Assembly: GCA_934444365.1 (NCBI GenBank)
Contig: CAKSCM010000005.1
Location: forward strand, 73,710-137,709
Direction of reading: 5' to 3'
From: an uncultured Eubacteriales bacterium
Lineage (GTDB): Bacteria > Bacillota > Clostridia > Oscillospirales > Acutalibacteraceae
Length of the DNA stretch: 64,000 nt
Shown here one piece after another: positions 1 to 9,921 of this stretch. Position 1 is the stretch's first letter. Each line of letters begins with the position of its first letter. The notes beneath the pieces were generated by a model that did no database searches, was not told where the DNA came from, and saw only the letters and a list, made by a program, of their open reading frames with translations. The position numbers were made by a program, and so were the translations under genes.

Positions 1-3000
1 ACGGGGAGCCTTTTTGTACGGAGTCTCGTTGTAAACGACCGAGCCGAGCGGAATTTTTTCCTCAAGCAAATGCCGGCACGACAGCATTTCTCCCCTCATG
101 AACCTCTTTTTGAAAATTCCGTCGCAAAGCACATCGGCCGCCGCGCACATGCTCATTCCTATGTGGTGGACCATGTAGCTCCTTACAACGGCATAAGGCG
201 CGCTGCCGCATCGCGACGGAGTAAAATCCACCGCCTCATAAAAGCCGTAAATGCCCGACGCCCCCATTTTTTCGAGCGTTTCAAGATTTAAAAGCGCTTC
301 GCCCGGGCAATACATAAGGGCCAGAAACGAGGAATAGGGCGATACGACAAATTCGTCGTCAAGTCCTCTTTGCAGGCCGAGCTTTTGCACTCCGTGGGCC
401 TTGTACTGGTAATTGAAATGGGCGTCGAATGCATAAAAACCGCTTTCGGAGCAGCCCCATACCGTCCCCTTTTTACGCGCTCTTTTGCGCTGAGCATGGA
501 TACAAAAGCCCAAGGCCTCGCTTGTCAGCGTATTGTCGTAAACGTCCATAAGAAGGGCCGGCATAAAGTATTCGAAAACCGTTCCGGTCCAGGATACGGG
601 CCCTGCATATCCCGAGCACGACGAAAGCGCCCGCGAAAGACGCGCCCAGTGCTTTTTTGGGACCTGCCGTCTTGCTATGGCGTAATAACTGCTCATTCGC
701 GATTCGCTCATGAATAAATCGTAGCAGCTTTCGGAAAACCGGTTTTTCTCAACGTCAAAGCCGATTTTAAAGAGTCCCCTTCTCTCATCGTAAAAAAACG
801 AAAGATCAATATCGCGCTCGAGTACCCTTATCCGCTCGCAAAGCGCCACAGCCTCCGACTTTAAATCATCAAGTCTTTTAAGCCCCGACTGTAAAGCATA
901 AAGACAGCAGGCGAGGTTCCCCGTATCAACAAAGGAGCAAAACCGCGGATAAAGCGGCATAAGGGTTTTGGTATCGTACCAGTTGTAGTACTGATTATTG
1001 TATTTTTGCAGTTTCTCAATCGAGGAAACAGCCCTTTCACACCGCCATAAAAGCTCTTTTGCATCTATAAGACCGAGGTCGTGCGCCGCCATAACCGACA
1101 AAAGCATAAGGCCTATATTGGTGGGCGAAGTCCTGTGAGCCACGGCAAATACCGGGGAAAGCTGCACGTTGTCGGGCGGAAGAAAATTATTTTCGGCGTT
1201 GCAGTTATCCTCGAAATACTTCCACATCTGGGCGCAACGGTCCTTTATCCGATCCGAAGCGCCTACCGAGATTTTATTTTTTGATTTATTAACCGGCCGC
1301 GACAGCGCATAAAGCACAAAGGGACACGCCGCCGCAAAAAATCCGAACAACCGCAAAAACGAATTTCCGAATGCAATAGCCGATACACCTACGGCCACCG
1401 ACGGAATATCCGAAATCACATACGAAAACAGCCCGTCAAAGCGCTCGGCACCTGACGCCGGAGTCCATTCAAGGAGCCTTTTATGCGAAAATATCATTCT
1501 GTAAAGCGAACGCAAGACAGCATCGGCCGTCATAAAACCTATCTTAACCGTCATTACTGTTTTCAGCAGCACCATTTCGAGCGAAAGATAGGTCTGGGGC
1601 AAAGCGCCGGCAAAGCAGCGCCGCCAAAGCATTGAAAAGCCGCCGTATAAAACCGTGCAGGCAAAGGCAAAAAGCTCGCCAGAGCACATGGCGTTAACCC
1701 CCGCCAGCAGCAGGGTATCCCTTATCGGCGCGACAAAAAAGGAAGTAATTATCGCCGCCAGCGAAAAAATGCTGCTAAGCTCCTTTAAAACCGTATCAAT
1801 AAGATGATATCTGTAAAGTCGGTTTATCGGATTTTTTGTTTTTGCGGTTAGGGTACGAACTCTGCCGAAAGCCCGGCTTAAATTCTGAATGTCACCCCTT
1901 ATCCACCGGTGCTGTCTTGCAAACCACCCGACTGCGGTCGACGGACAGCCGTCGCATACCTCAACATCCGACACGTTCATCGCCCCGAGGTAAGCACCCT
2001 CAAGCACGTCGTGGCTTAAAATCCGCTCGTTCGGAAAGGCATTTTTCATGCAGCGGTTAAAGGCCCCGACGTCTATAAGACCCTTGCCCGAAAAGATCCC
2101 CTTGCCGAAAAGATCCTGATACATGTTTCCGCACAGCGAATCATAGGCCGTAATTCCGCCGACCCCTCCCGTAATACGCGAAAAACGCGTTGCGGCGACG
2201 CTGCCGAGCGACATGGCTATCTTCGGCACGATTATACCGCTGCCCTTAACAACGGTGCCGGTTTTGGGATCTATAACCGGATGATTAAGCGGATGAGCCG
2301 CTATGCTTACAAGCTCCCTTACCGTATCTACCGGCAATTCGGTATCCGAATCCACCGCCATGACATATTTAATTCCCGAGAGGATCGATATATCGCCCTG
2401 CACATCCGCAAAACGCACATGCTCCCCCGATATACGGGCCATAAGCTGGCAAAGAGCTCCTCTTTTGCGCTCGAATCCGGCATATTTCCCCTGGGTCTTA
2501 ACCGGAACACGCCGTCTTACTATCAGCAAAAAACGCTCCCCGTGGCGCTGATTGAGCTCCTTTATCCTTCTTTTAAGAGCCCTTATCGCCGCCGCATCGC
2601 CCGGGACGGTCGGGGTATCGGCCTCCTTTAAGTCGGCCAGCAGACAAAAATAAATATTCTCGTCGCTGTTCGCCCTGAAAAGCTCCTCAAGATGACGGCA
2701 AAGCCCGTCGGATCTATCGGCCGGCGGCACTATGCAGGATACCGTAACAAGGGTCTTGCAGTCCGCCGGAACCCCGTTTTTCATATCCATTCTCGGAGAA
2801 AAAAAGGGAGGAACCTTTGCGGTTGAAAGGCTTTCAAACAGCGGCCGTAACGATTCCCTCAGCGGCAGATAAAGAAGCAAAAACAACAACGGATAGCCAG
2901 TAAAAATCCCGATCGCCAAGGCAGCGAGCGCCGGCAAAAGGTTAAACATAACAATGTAGGTCATGCCCCTTGCAAAACGCGCTTTTTCGGACGACATATC

Positions 3001-3687
3001 GGCAAAAAGCTGTGCGCCTATATGGCGATATCTTTCGTTGTGTGCATTTTTCGCCCTTTCAAGCAACTCTTCGGCATACTGCCTTTCGCCGATATTGAGC
3101 CGCCTCGCGTTTTTAGCGCATTTTTCGCGGTACACGCTTTTGGTTTTTTCGCTCATATCGGCGTATTTCCCCACCGGATCAAGCATGAATATTTCTTCGG
3201 TCTCGGAAAAATCCGAAACGATCCTTTCAAACCTGACCGAATCGATATTCCGAACGGCCGTTATGCTAAGCTCCATTCCCGACGCGCTGTCCTTTTCAAT
3301 TGATGACGCCGCCGAGTTTATTGCGGCGCATTTAAGAAGGGTCATAAGAGAATCGAGCTCAAAAAGTGTATAGCTTCCCCCTTCAAGCGCGCGGCGCAAA
3401 TTCTCCTCAAGATCGCCAGAATGCAAAACGGCGTCCATACAGGCGTTATACACCGCCGGCAGTCCGTTTTCGTCGGATTTAAACGGCGGAAGATAGCGTA
3501 AATCATCAAGGGTCGACATCGCCGTTTGTTCAAGCAGATAACGGTTATCACACAACCATTCCCCGGCACTGCCGGCACTCACCCGGCGTCTTGCGGACAA
3601 ATAGTGTTTTTTTAAGGTTTTAATGCTTTTTTTAAAGCTTTTTCTGAGCTTTTTAGGGTCTGAATACTCACAGCGAGTTTTTTTCAT
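1..3687 (-). CDS. Cyclic beta-glucan synthase-like giant glycosyltransferase (3' end outside window)
   Basis: About 1,229 residues are visible; the reading frame is still open at the window edge. From the N-terminus: a soluble region, hydrophobic segments at ~245-290, a family-84-type glycosyltransferase core with the metal-binding D446-S-D-T motif and a Q-H-R-W processivity-type motif near 595, several further membrane segments (~640-800), then a glucoamylase-like domain (PF10091 type) recognised by ESGFYAFDAHFNYQYKAHGV and by VVRSYMVHHIGMS. In known cyclic beta-1,2-glucan synthases (NdvB/Cgs, ~2,800 residues) a GH94 phosphorylase-like part follows; that would lie beyond the edge. Expected role: inner-membrane synthesis of a beta-glucan from UDP-glucose. 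Start chosen at an ATG preceded by GGGATGG; an in-frame ATG lies 3 codons upstream and another ~31 codons upstream, so the N-terminus is uncertain. Product linkage cannot be read from sequence. Confidence 0.85.
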   Translation of the reverse strand, partial: MKKTRCEYSDPKKLRKSFKKSIKTLKKHYLSARRRVSAGSAGEWLCDNRYLLEQTAMSTLDDLRYLPPFKSDENGLPAVYNACMDAVLHSGDLEENLRRALEGGSYTLFELDSLMTLLKCAAINSAASSIEKDSASGMELSITAVRNIDSVRFERIVSDFSETEEIFMLDPVGKYADMSEKTKSVYREKCAKNARRLNIGERQYAEELLERAKNAHNERYRHIGAQLFADMSSEKARFARGMTYIVMFNLLPALAALAIGIFTGYPLLFLLLYLPLRESLRPLFESLSTAKVPPFFSPRMDMKNGVPADCKTLVTVSCIVPPADRSDGLCRHLEELFRANSDENIYFCLLADLKEADTPTVPGDAAAIRALKRRIKELNQRHGERFLLIVRRRVPVKTQGKYAGFERKRGALCQLMARISGEHVRFADVQGDISILSGIKYVMAVDSDTELPVDTVRELVSIAAHPLNHPVIDPKTGTVVKGSGIIVPKIAMSLGSVAATRFSRITGGVGGITAYDSLCGNMYQDLFGKGIFSGKGLIDVGAFNRCMKNAFPNERILSHDVLEGAYLGAMNVSDVEVCDGCPSTAVGWFARQHRWIRGDIQNLSRAFGRVRTLTAKTKNPINRLYRYHLIDTVLKELSSIFSLAAIITSFFVAPIRDTLLLAGVNAMCSGELFAFACTVLYGGFSMLWRRCFAGALPQTYLSLEMVLLKTVMTVKIGFMTADAVLRSLYRMIFSHKRLLEWTPASGAERFDGLFSYVISDIPSVAVGVSAIAFGNSFLRLFGFFAAACPFVLYALSRPVNKSKNKISVGASDRIKDRCAQMWKYFEDNCNAENNFLPPDNVQLSPVFAVAHRTSPTNIGLMLLSVMAAHDLGLIDAKELLWRCERAVSSIEKLQKYNNQYYNWYDTKTLMPLYPRFCSFVDTGNLACCLYALQSGLKRLDDLKSEAVALCERIRVLERDIDLSFFYDERRGLFKIGFDVEKNRFSESCYDLFMSESRMSSYYAIARRQVPKKHWARLSRALSSCSGYAGPVSWTGTVFEYFMPALLMDVYDNTLTSEALGFCIHAQRKRARKKGTVWGCSESGFYAFDAHFNYQYKAHGVQKLGLQRGLDDEFVVSPYSSFLALMYCPGEALLNLETLEKMGASGIYGFYEAVDFTPSRCGSAPYAVVRSYMVHHIGMSMCAAADVLCDGIFKKRFMRGEMLSCRHLLEEKIPLGSVVYNETPYKKAPR

Positions 3688-3944
3688 AAATACCATCCCG
3701 TGTATTTTTCTCTTTGATTTATTTTCCCCGCAAGACACTTTAAAATGCGAAATCAAGTATTTTTTTAAAACCCGCAACATAATATTTAACGATAAACGAC
3801 CGGAAAAATCATAATTAAGACCGTTTTGTCCGATTTTTTCAAGACTATTTGCAACAAGGACGATTTTGTGTCCGGCCGGAAGCGGCGACACCTTTTCTCC
3901 CTAATGTAAAACACAAATCCGATTTAAATTAAGGGGCGCTGAAA

Positions 3945-4856
3945 ATGAAAAACTATGTCATAATAACAAGACGTGTACTGCTTATAATAATGGCGGCGGT
4001 GCTGTCAGCCGTATTTTTGTGCGTTGTATTTTTATCGGCGCCGAAGGATGAGGCGGTATCGGCCTCAAAAAAGCTTTTGCCGATATACTGCACCGAGCAG
4101 CAAAGCAAAAAAATTTCCATAAGCTTTGATGCCGCATGGGGAAACGAGGACACCGAACAGCTTATAGAAATTCTTGCAAAGTATAATGTAAAGACCACCT
4201 TTTTCGCCGTTTCCGAATGGGTGGAAAAGTATCCCGAATCGGTAAAAGCGCTCGCAGACGCCGGACACGAGGTCTGCAATCATTCGAGCACCCATCCGCA
4301 CATGAGCACCCTTTCAAAGCAGGATATGGTGACCGAAATAGAAAACTGTAATTCCAAAATAGAGGCCCTAACCGGAAAACGTCCCTTGCTTTTCAGAGCA
4401 CCCTACGGCGACTATAATAACGCCCTTATAGAGGTTATAGGAAGCCTGGATATGTACTGCATACAGTGGGATGTCGACAGCCTCGACTGGAAGGACATAT
4501 CCCCCTCGGATATATCCTCGCGCGTTTTGTCCAAGGTAAAGCCGGGATCTATAGTTTTATTCCACAACGCCGCAAAAAATACGCCGGCCGCACTTCCCGG
4601 AATTCTCGAAAAGCTGATATCGGACGGATATGAAATAGTACCTATCAGCTCGCTTATTTACCGCGACGGCTACACCATAGACCACGAAGGCCGCCAGCAT
4701 CCGACCGAAACGCAAAGCAGTGCCGATACACAAAGCGGCTCCGACAGCCGAAACAGCTCGGATACACAAAACAGTGTCCCTACACAAAACAGCTCCGACA
4801 CTCAATCACCCCAGCCCGACTCATCGGCCGACACCCCGTCAAAAAAAGACGAATGA
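3945..4856 (+). CDS. Secreted/membrane-anchored polysaccharide deacetylase (NodB domain)
   Basis: 303 residues. An N-terminal hydrophobic segment (~12-33) acts as signal anchor. The NodB homology domain (~50-235) has motif 1 SFDAAWGNEDT, metal-binding histidines in HSSTHPHMS, motif 3 RAPYGDYN, motif 4 around WDVDSLDW and the LFHN histidine near the end. This is the PdaA/PdaB/ChbG-like layout of zinc-dependent de-N-acetylases acting on peptidoglycan or other N-acetylated glycans outside the membrane. In motif 1 the usual TFDDG is replaced by SFDAAWG, which is common in the sporulation PdaB branch. The last ~60 residues are a low-complexity Ser/Asp/Thr/Gln tail built from loose SSDTQ-like repeats, plausibly wall-spanning. 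RBS AAGGGG lies 9-10 nt before the ATG. The gene is divergent from the glucan-synthase gene. Confidence 0.88.
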   Translation: MKNYVIITRRVLLIIMAAVLSAVFLCVVFLSAPKDEAVSASKKLLPIYCTEQQSKKISISFDAAWGNEDTEQLIEILAKYNVKTTFFAVSEWVEKYPESVKALADAGHEVCNHSSTHPHMSTLSKQDMVTEIENCNSKIEALTGKRPLLFRAPYGDYNNALIEVIGSLDMYCIQWDVDSLDWKDISPSDISSRVLSKVKPGSIVLFHNAAKNTPAALPGILEKLISDGYEIVPISSLIYRDGYTIDHEGRQHPTETQSSADTQSGSDSRNSSDTQNSVPTQNSSDTQSPQPDSSADTPSKKDE

Positions 4857-5182
4857 CAGAATTATAGACGAGCAAGCAAAAAGAAAAACAAACGAATGAG
4901 TGAATAAATAAATTACCTAATTAACACCCGACAGCTACCGGCTAAAAAGCGGCTGCCTTAAAAATTCTTATCGGTTTAAAAACAGAATAAAAGTAATATT
5001 TTCCCTCTGATTTTTCCGGCTGAAGGGGTTAAAATACTAAGGCGGAGGCAGAAATACCGCGGCTTTAAAAACCTATCACGGCCGCTCGCGTTTGCTTTTT
5101 GGGTCTTCGCAAAGACGGTCATAAGCAGGACTTCATGACAAAGCAAAGCTTTAAAACATGAAACTCCCCCGACGGTCTAAAA
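4857..5182. other. Intergenic stretch without a recognised gene
   Basis: AT-rich spacer between the deacetylase gene and the convergent parE-parC operon. No open frame with a ribosome site and no clear terminator was seen before position 5183. Confidence 0.6.
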
Positions 5183-5226
5183 ACAAAAAATGCACGCCGC
5201 ACATTGGTGCCCGGCGTGCATTTTTT
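5183..5226. terminator. Bidirectional intrinsic terminator
   Basis: Perfect 9-bp stem TGCACGCCG/CGGCGTGCA with an A-run on the left and a T6 run on the right, so it can work on both strands. It sits between convergent genes (deacetylase and parC). Confidence 0.8.
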
Positions 5227-5263
5227 ATTTTTTAAACATTATATTGCCCCATATAGGGACGAA

Positions 5264-5293
5264 CCGCCTGAAAAAACACACTTTTTCAGGCGG
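5264..5293 (-). terminator. Hairpin 3' of parC
   Basis: Perfect 12-bp inverted repeat (CCGCCTGAAAAA and its complement, loop of 6) located 45 nt after the parC stop codon. The A/T part of the stem supplies the U-tract in either direction. Probable first terminator of the parE-parC transcript. Confidence 0.65.
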
Positions 5294-5338
5294 TTTACGG
5301 TCGCGCGGTTTACCCTCAAAAAACCTTAAATAATCCGA

Positions 5339-7591
5339 TCAGAACATAAGCTGGTCACCCTGTTCGTCCTCCTTCATAAACGAGCCGGCGCTCGGCAGAC
5401 TCTTCGCGCGATAACGATGGGGACGGTTAAGCATTCCCTCGGTGTATTTTTCCACCGTCATAAGCCTGTGACCCTTACGCTGCGTCATAACGGCCACACC
5501 CTGAGTATCCTTGGTGGATTTTACGGCAAGCGCCGCCGTATCCACAAGCAGCATACGTCCGTTAGAGGAATGAAGCAGAAATTCGCAGTCATTCTCAACA
5601 TAAGCGGCTGCCACAAGGGGCGATTTATCACTGTAGGCCGATACAAGCTTCTTGCGGTTGTTCTTGGTTTTATATGCTAAAGCCCCTACCTTTGCAACCT
5701 TTCCGTTTTCGAAGAAGAAAAGCATATATCCGGAATAATCGTCCACAACCGCCATATAAAGCGGCCGCTCGGTGCCGTCCATATCAAGCTTTGCCGGAAC
5801 ATAGTCTCCGAGCAGACTGATTTTGGTATCATCGAATTCCGAGGCCCTTGTCTTATAAACCTGACATTTATCGGTAAAAAACAGCAGCTCCTTCGCATTG
5901 GTCGTTTCAACCGTCTGGGCAATCTCGTCGCCCTCTTTGAGCTTTTGCTCGCCGCTCATGCGAAGCGACTGAGGAGTAACCTTTTTAAAATATCCGTCCC
6001 TGGTAAAGAACAGACAAACCGGATAATCCGGCACCTCTTCGACAACCTCAAGCTCGTCCTCGGCAACCGGATAGTAAAGCTGGGTCTTGCGATCGGTCCC
6101 GTATTTGTCGGCAACGTCCTTAAGCTCGCCTATTATGACCTTTTTTATCTTGTTGTTGCTCGAGAGGGTATCCTCCATTTCGGCTATGTCCGTTGTCAGC
6201 TTTTCGATATCGGCCGTACGGTTTAAAATATACTCGCGGTTTAAATGCCTGAGCTTTATTTCGGCGACATAATTCGCCTGTATCTCGTCTATTCCGAAGC
6301 CTATCATGAGGTTCGGTACAACCTCCGATTCCTTGGCCGTTTCGCGGACGATTTTTACCGCCTTGTCGATATCAAGCAGTATTTTTTCAAGACCCTTTAA
6401 AAGATGAAGTTTATCCTTGGCCTTTTTAAGATCGAAATATATCCTCCGCTTTACACATTCGACCCTGAAGCCTATCCACTCGTCAAGCAAAGCCGAAACT
6501 CCGAGCACCCTCGGCGTACCTCCGATAAGGACGTTAAAATTGCAGGAAAAGGTATCCTCAAGCGGGGTCATCTTCATAAGACGCTGCATAAGCTTATCCG
6601 GATCGGCTCCGCGTTTTAAATCGATGGTAATGCGAAGTCCCTGCAATCCGGTCTCATCCCTTATATCGGCAATCTCGGTTATTTTTTTGGCCTTTATCAG
6701 CTCGACCGTCTTGTCGATTATCGCCTCCACCGTAGTGGTCGGCGGTATCTGGGTTATATCGATACAGCGGTTGTCCGCATCGTAATTCCAAACCGAGCGC
6801 ACCTTGAAGCCGCCGCGGCCGGTCTCGTAAATCTTTTCAAGCTCCTGCTTGTTGTAAACGAGCAGTCCGCCGCCCGGAAAATCCGGACCGGTCAGGGTAT
6901 CGCTTATATTATGATGCTCGTCCCTTATAAGGGCTATGGCCGTCGTACAGACCTCTCTTAAGTTAAAAGGACATATATTGCTCGCTATTCCGACGGCTAT
7001 TCCGGTATTTGCATTTACAAGCACACTCGGGAAGGTCACCGGCAAAAGGGTCGGCTCCTTCAGGGTAGCGTCATAGTTGTCGGTAAAATCAACCGTGTCT
7101 TTATTTATATCGCGGAAAAGCTCGGATGAAATGCTTTCGAGCTTTGCCTCGGTATACCTTGCGGCGGCGGCCTGAGTATCGCGCGAAAAGGCCTTGCCGA
7201 AGTTACCCTTTGAATCGACGTACGGGTGAAGAAGCGCGCCGTTACCGCGGGTAAGTCGAACCATCGTGTCGTATATGGCGGCGTCTCCGTGGGGATTCAG
7301 CTTCATGGTCTGACCCACAATGTTGGCCGATTTTGTCCTTGTATTGCCGAGCAGTCCCATGGTAAACATGGTGTAAAGAAGCTTCCTGTGAGCCGGCTTG
7401 AATCCGTCGATCTCCGGTATCGCACGGGAGATTATAACGCTCATTGCATACGGCATAAAGTTGGTCTCAAGGGTGTCTGACACCTCCTGCTCGCGGGTAA
7501 GTCCCGAACCTATTATGGTTGTATGCTCGGTAGAAACCGAAGCCGTTTTCCGTTCATAGCTGCTTTTCTTTTTTCGCGGCGGCATAAGCAC
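5339..7591 (-). CDS. parC: Type IIA topoisomerase A subunit (topoisomerase IV ParC-like)
   Basis: 750 residues. The cleavage-reunion core starts after a basic N-terminal tail: YAMSVIISRAIPEIDGFKPA, the helix-turn-helix NPHGDAAIYDTMVR, and AAARYTEAKL with the active-site tyrosine. The C-terminal part is a short beta-propeller region without a QRRGGKG-type GyrA box, which favours a decatenating ParC-like enzyme over gyrase. It pairs with the ATPase subunit encoded 24 nt upstream in the same operon. Start is GTG with GGGAGG 5 nt upstream; an in-frame ATG lies two codons later. The residue equivalent to the quinolone-contact Ser83 of E. coli GyrA is Ala. Clostridia usually also have a separate gyrA elsewhere, so this is the divergent paralogue. 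Confidence 0.85.
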   Translation of the reverse strand: MLMPPRKKKSSYERKTASVSTEHTTIIGSGLTREQEVSDTLETNFMPYAMSVIISRAIPEIDGFKPAHRKLLYTMFTMGLLGNTRTKSANIVGQTMKLNPHGDAAIYDTMVRLTRGNGALLHPYVDSKGNFGKAFSRDTQAAAARYTEAKLESISSELFRDINKDTVDFTDNYDATLKEPTLLPVTFPSVLVNANTGIAVGIASNICPFNLREVCTTAIALIRDEHHNISDTLTGPDFPGGGLLVYNKQELEKIYETGRGGFKVRSVWNYDADNRCIDITQIPPTTTVEAIIDKTVELIKAKKITEIADIRDETGLQGLRITIDLKRGADPDKLMQRLMKMTPLEDTFSCNFNVLIGGTPRVLGVSALLDEWIGFRVECVKRRIYFDLKKAKDKLHLLKGLEKILLDIDKAVKIVRETAKESEVVPNLMIGFGIDEIQANYVAEIKLRHLNREYILNRTADIEKLTTDIAEMEDTLSSNNKIKKVIIGELKDVADKYGTDRKTQLYYPVAEDELEVVEEVPDYPVCLFFTRDGYFKKVTPQSLRMSGEQKLKEGDEIAQTVETTNAKELLFFTDKCQVYKTRASEFDDTKISLLGDYVPAKLDMDGTERPLYMAVVDDYSGYMLFFFENGKVAKVGALAYKTKNNRKKLVSAYSDKSPLVAAAYVENDCEFLLHSSNGRMLLVDTAALAVKSTKDTQGVAVMTQRKGHRLMTVEKYTEGMLNRPHRYRAKSLPSAGSFMKEDEQGDQLMF

Positions 7592-7615
7592 CTTCGCCTC
7601 CCTTTCGGTAAATTT

Positions 7616-9595
7616 TTATGATATGTCGGCGAGCTCTATAAACTCGCTGCCGTTTTCGGAAATAAATCTCTTTCTCCCGTCAAGATCGTCGCCCAAAAAC
7701 AGATCAAACGACGCCACGCTGTCGCGCACAACATCCGGCATTACCTTTATAAGACGTCTTGTCGCCGGGTTCATAGTCGTAAGATTCATCATCTCCGGCT
7801 CGTTTTCGCCGAGTCCCTTCGAGCGCTGGATCGAGTCCGGCTGACGGCCGATACCTTTAAGTATCGAGGCTTTTTCGGCGTCGGAATAAGCAAAATAGGT
7901 ATCCTTTCCCGAATGGATCTCATAAAGCGGCGTTTCCGCAATGTATATCTTACCCTCGTTTATAAGGGTCGGTGTAAGACGGTAGAACATGGCCAGTATA
8001 AGGGTGCGTATATGATATCCGTCAACGTCGGCATCGGTGCAGATTATTATTTTATTCCACTGCAGATTATCAAGACTAAAGGTCGAAAGCCCCTTGTTGG
8101 TTTTTGACGGCACTTCGACACCGCACCCCATGACCTTTATAAGATCGGTAATTATCTCGTTTTTGAATATTTTCGCAAATTCGGCCTTGTTGCAGTTCAG
8201 TATCTTGCCTCGAACCGGAATGACCGCCTGATATTCCGGGTCCCTCGCGTGCTTGACCGAGCCGAGAGCCGAATCGCCCTCAACTATAAACAGCTCGCGC
8301 TGGGAAATATCCTTCGAGCGGCAATCGACAAACTTTTGCACCCTGTTTGTAAGGTCGTTGGCCGACTGCATGGTCTTTTTAAGAGAAAGCCGCTCCCTTT
8401 CCGACCTCTCGCGCGAGCGCTTGTTAATAAGAATCTGGTCGCATATCTTATCGGCATCGGCCTTATTCTCAATAAAATAAACCTCGAGCGAATGACGGAA
8501 AAAGTCGGTCATGCACTCCTGAATAAATTTATTGTTTATGGCCTTTTTGGTTTGGTTCTCGTACGATGTCACGGTTGACGAGGACGATATTACCACAAGC
8601 AGACAGTCCTCAACATCCTGAAATGATATCTTGCTCTCGTTTTTTTGATACTTGCCGTTTGCCTTCATGTATGCGTCGATCTGCGATACAAAGGCTGTCC
8701 TTACAGCCTTATCGGGAGCACCGCCGTATTCAAGCCAGCTCGAATTATGGTAACACTCTTTAAACTGTATTTTGTTTGAAAAAGCAACGGCTGCCTTTAT
8801 TTTCACCTTATAATCCGGACGGTCGGCCCTGTCCCTGCCTACACGTTCGGTCTGCCAGACCTGTATCGGAGTCAAAAGTTCATTTCCGGCAAGCTCTCCG
8901 AGGTAATCGACTATACCGTTTTTGTAGTAATATTCGTAGGTATCAAAGCTCTTGCCGTTTTGATCCCTTAATATGAATTTTATATCCTCATTTACCGCCG
9001 CCTGACGTTTAAGGGTAAGCTGAAAGTATTCAAGCGGAATCGCCGTTTCGGTAAAAACCGAGCTATCAGGCTTCCAACGCGTTTTGGTTCCGGTCTGACG
9101 TCCCGAATAATCCTCGCTATGGAGCCCACCGACATTCTCTCCTCTTTCAAAATGCAAAGTGTAGCGCTTCCCGTCGCGCCGGCTTTCGACATCCATGTAT
9201 TCCGACGCATATTGGGTCGAGCAAAGGCCCAAACCGTTGAGTCCCAAAGAAAACTCGTAGTTATCGGCGTCGTTGCCGTACTTTCCTCCGGCATAAAGCT
9301 CGCAATACAAAAGCTCCCAGTTATAGCGCTGTTCGTTTTTGTTATAATCGACCGGTATTCCCCGTCCGAAATCCTCCACCTCTATTGAGCCGTCGGAATA
9401 ACGTGTAACAATAATCTTGTCGCCGTAACCCTCGCGCGCCTCGTCAACCGAGTTTGAAATTATCTCGAATACGGAATGCTCGCAGCCTTCAAGTCCGTCC
9501 GAACCGAATATAACAGCCGGACGTAAGCGCACACGGTCGGCGCCCTTTAAGGCGGTTATACTGTCATTGGTATACTCTTTTTTCTTCGGTGCCAA
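7616..9595 (-). CDS. parE: Type IIA topoisomerase B subunit (topoisomerase IV ParE-like)
   Basis: 659 residues from the chosen TTG start. GHKL ATPase domain with NSVDEAREG and GRGIPVDYN, a transducer domain, then a TOPRIM domain with EGDSALG, the metal ligands in DADVDGYHIRTL, and RSKGLGENEPE near the C-terminus. Together with the downstream subunit it forms an A2B2 enzyme that passes one duplex through another using ATP. A GTG 13 codons upstream would extend the frame to 9634, but that GTG has no ribosome site and almost coincides with the predicted transcription start, whereas AAAGGGA precedes the TTG; hence the shorter form. First gene of a two-gene operon. Confidence 0.87.
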   Translation of the reverse strand: MAPKKKEYTNDSITALKGADRVRLRPAVIFGSDGLEGCEHSVFEIISNSVDEAREGYGDKIIVTRYSDGSIEVEDFGRGIPVDYNKNEQRYNWELLYCELYAGGKYGNDADNYEFSLGLNGLGLCSTQYASEYMDVESRRDGKRYTLHFERGENVGGLHSEDYSGRQTGTKTRWKPDSSVFTETAIPLEYFQLTLKRQAAVNEDIKFILRDQNGKSFDTYEYYYKNGIVDYLGELAGNELLTPIQVWQTERVGRDRADRPDYKVKIKAAVAFSNKIQFKECYHNSSWLEYGGAPDKAVRTAFVSQIDAYMKANGKYQKNESKISFQDVEDCLLVVISSSSTVTSYENQTKKAINNKFIQECMTDFFRHSLEVYFIENKADADKICDQILINKRSRERSERERLSLKKTMQSANDLTNRVQKFVDCRSKDISQRELFIVEGDSALGSVKHARDPEYQAVIPVRGKILNCNKAEFAKIFKNEIITDLIKVMGCGVEVPSKTNKGLSTFSLDNLQWNKIIICTDADVDGYHIRTLILAMFYRLTPTLINEGKIYIAETPLYEIHSGKDTYFAYSDAEKASILKGIGRQPDSIQRSKGLGENEPEMMNLTTMNPATRRLIKVMPDVVRDSVASFDLFLGDDLDGRKRFISENGSEFIELADIS

Positions 9596-9646
9596 CTTGG
9601 ATCTACCGTCCCTTTCATTATACTTACAAAACACTTACAAATAATT

Positions 9647-9676
9647 ATTTTAACCCGTATAAGCCGTTTTTGTCAA
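9647..9676 (-). promoter_or_regulatory. Sigma-A promoter of parE-parC
   Basis: TTGACA, 18-nt spacer, TAAAAT on the minus strand. The predicted start lies ~45 nt before the chosen TTG start codon of parE. Confidence 0.7.
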
Positions 9677-9824
9677 GTGCCGAACAAACGGAAGAGGGGC
9701 TTCTGTTGTTTTTAACAGCTAAAAAACACAGTTCCGAGCAATATATAAAAATGTATCATATTTTCAATATCTCCGAGCGGTTTTATCCTTGAATTTTGTC
9801 AATTAGAATGTATTATAGAATTTG

Positions 9825-9847
9825 TATTGTACGCGTGTTATACAATA
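9825..9847. promoter_or_regulatory. Inverted repeat, candidate operator
   Basis: Perfect 7-bp inverted repeat TATTGTA-N9-TACAATA about 75 nt upstream of the Gfo/Idh/MocA gene. The right arm overlaps a plausible -10 (TATACAAT). Regulator unknown. Confidence 0.45.
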
Positions 9848-9921
9848 GAGGTAAAAACCGATATTTGCAGCAACCGTACACATAAGCTAAATAAAGTTTA
9901 TTTTTAAGGAGACTTGATCTT

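Noticed and set aside
9596..9634. GTG start extending parE by 13 codons
   Set aside because: No ribosome site and almost at the predicted +1; the TTG with AAAGGGA is preferred.
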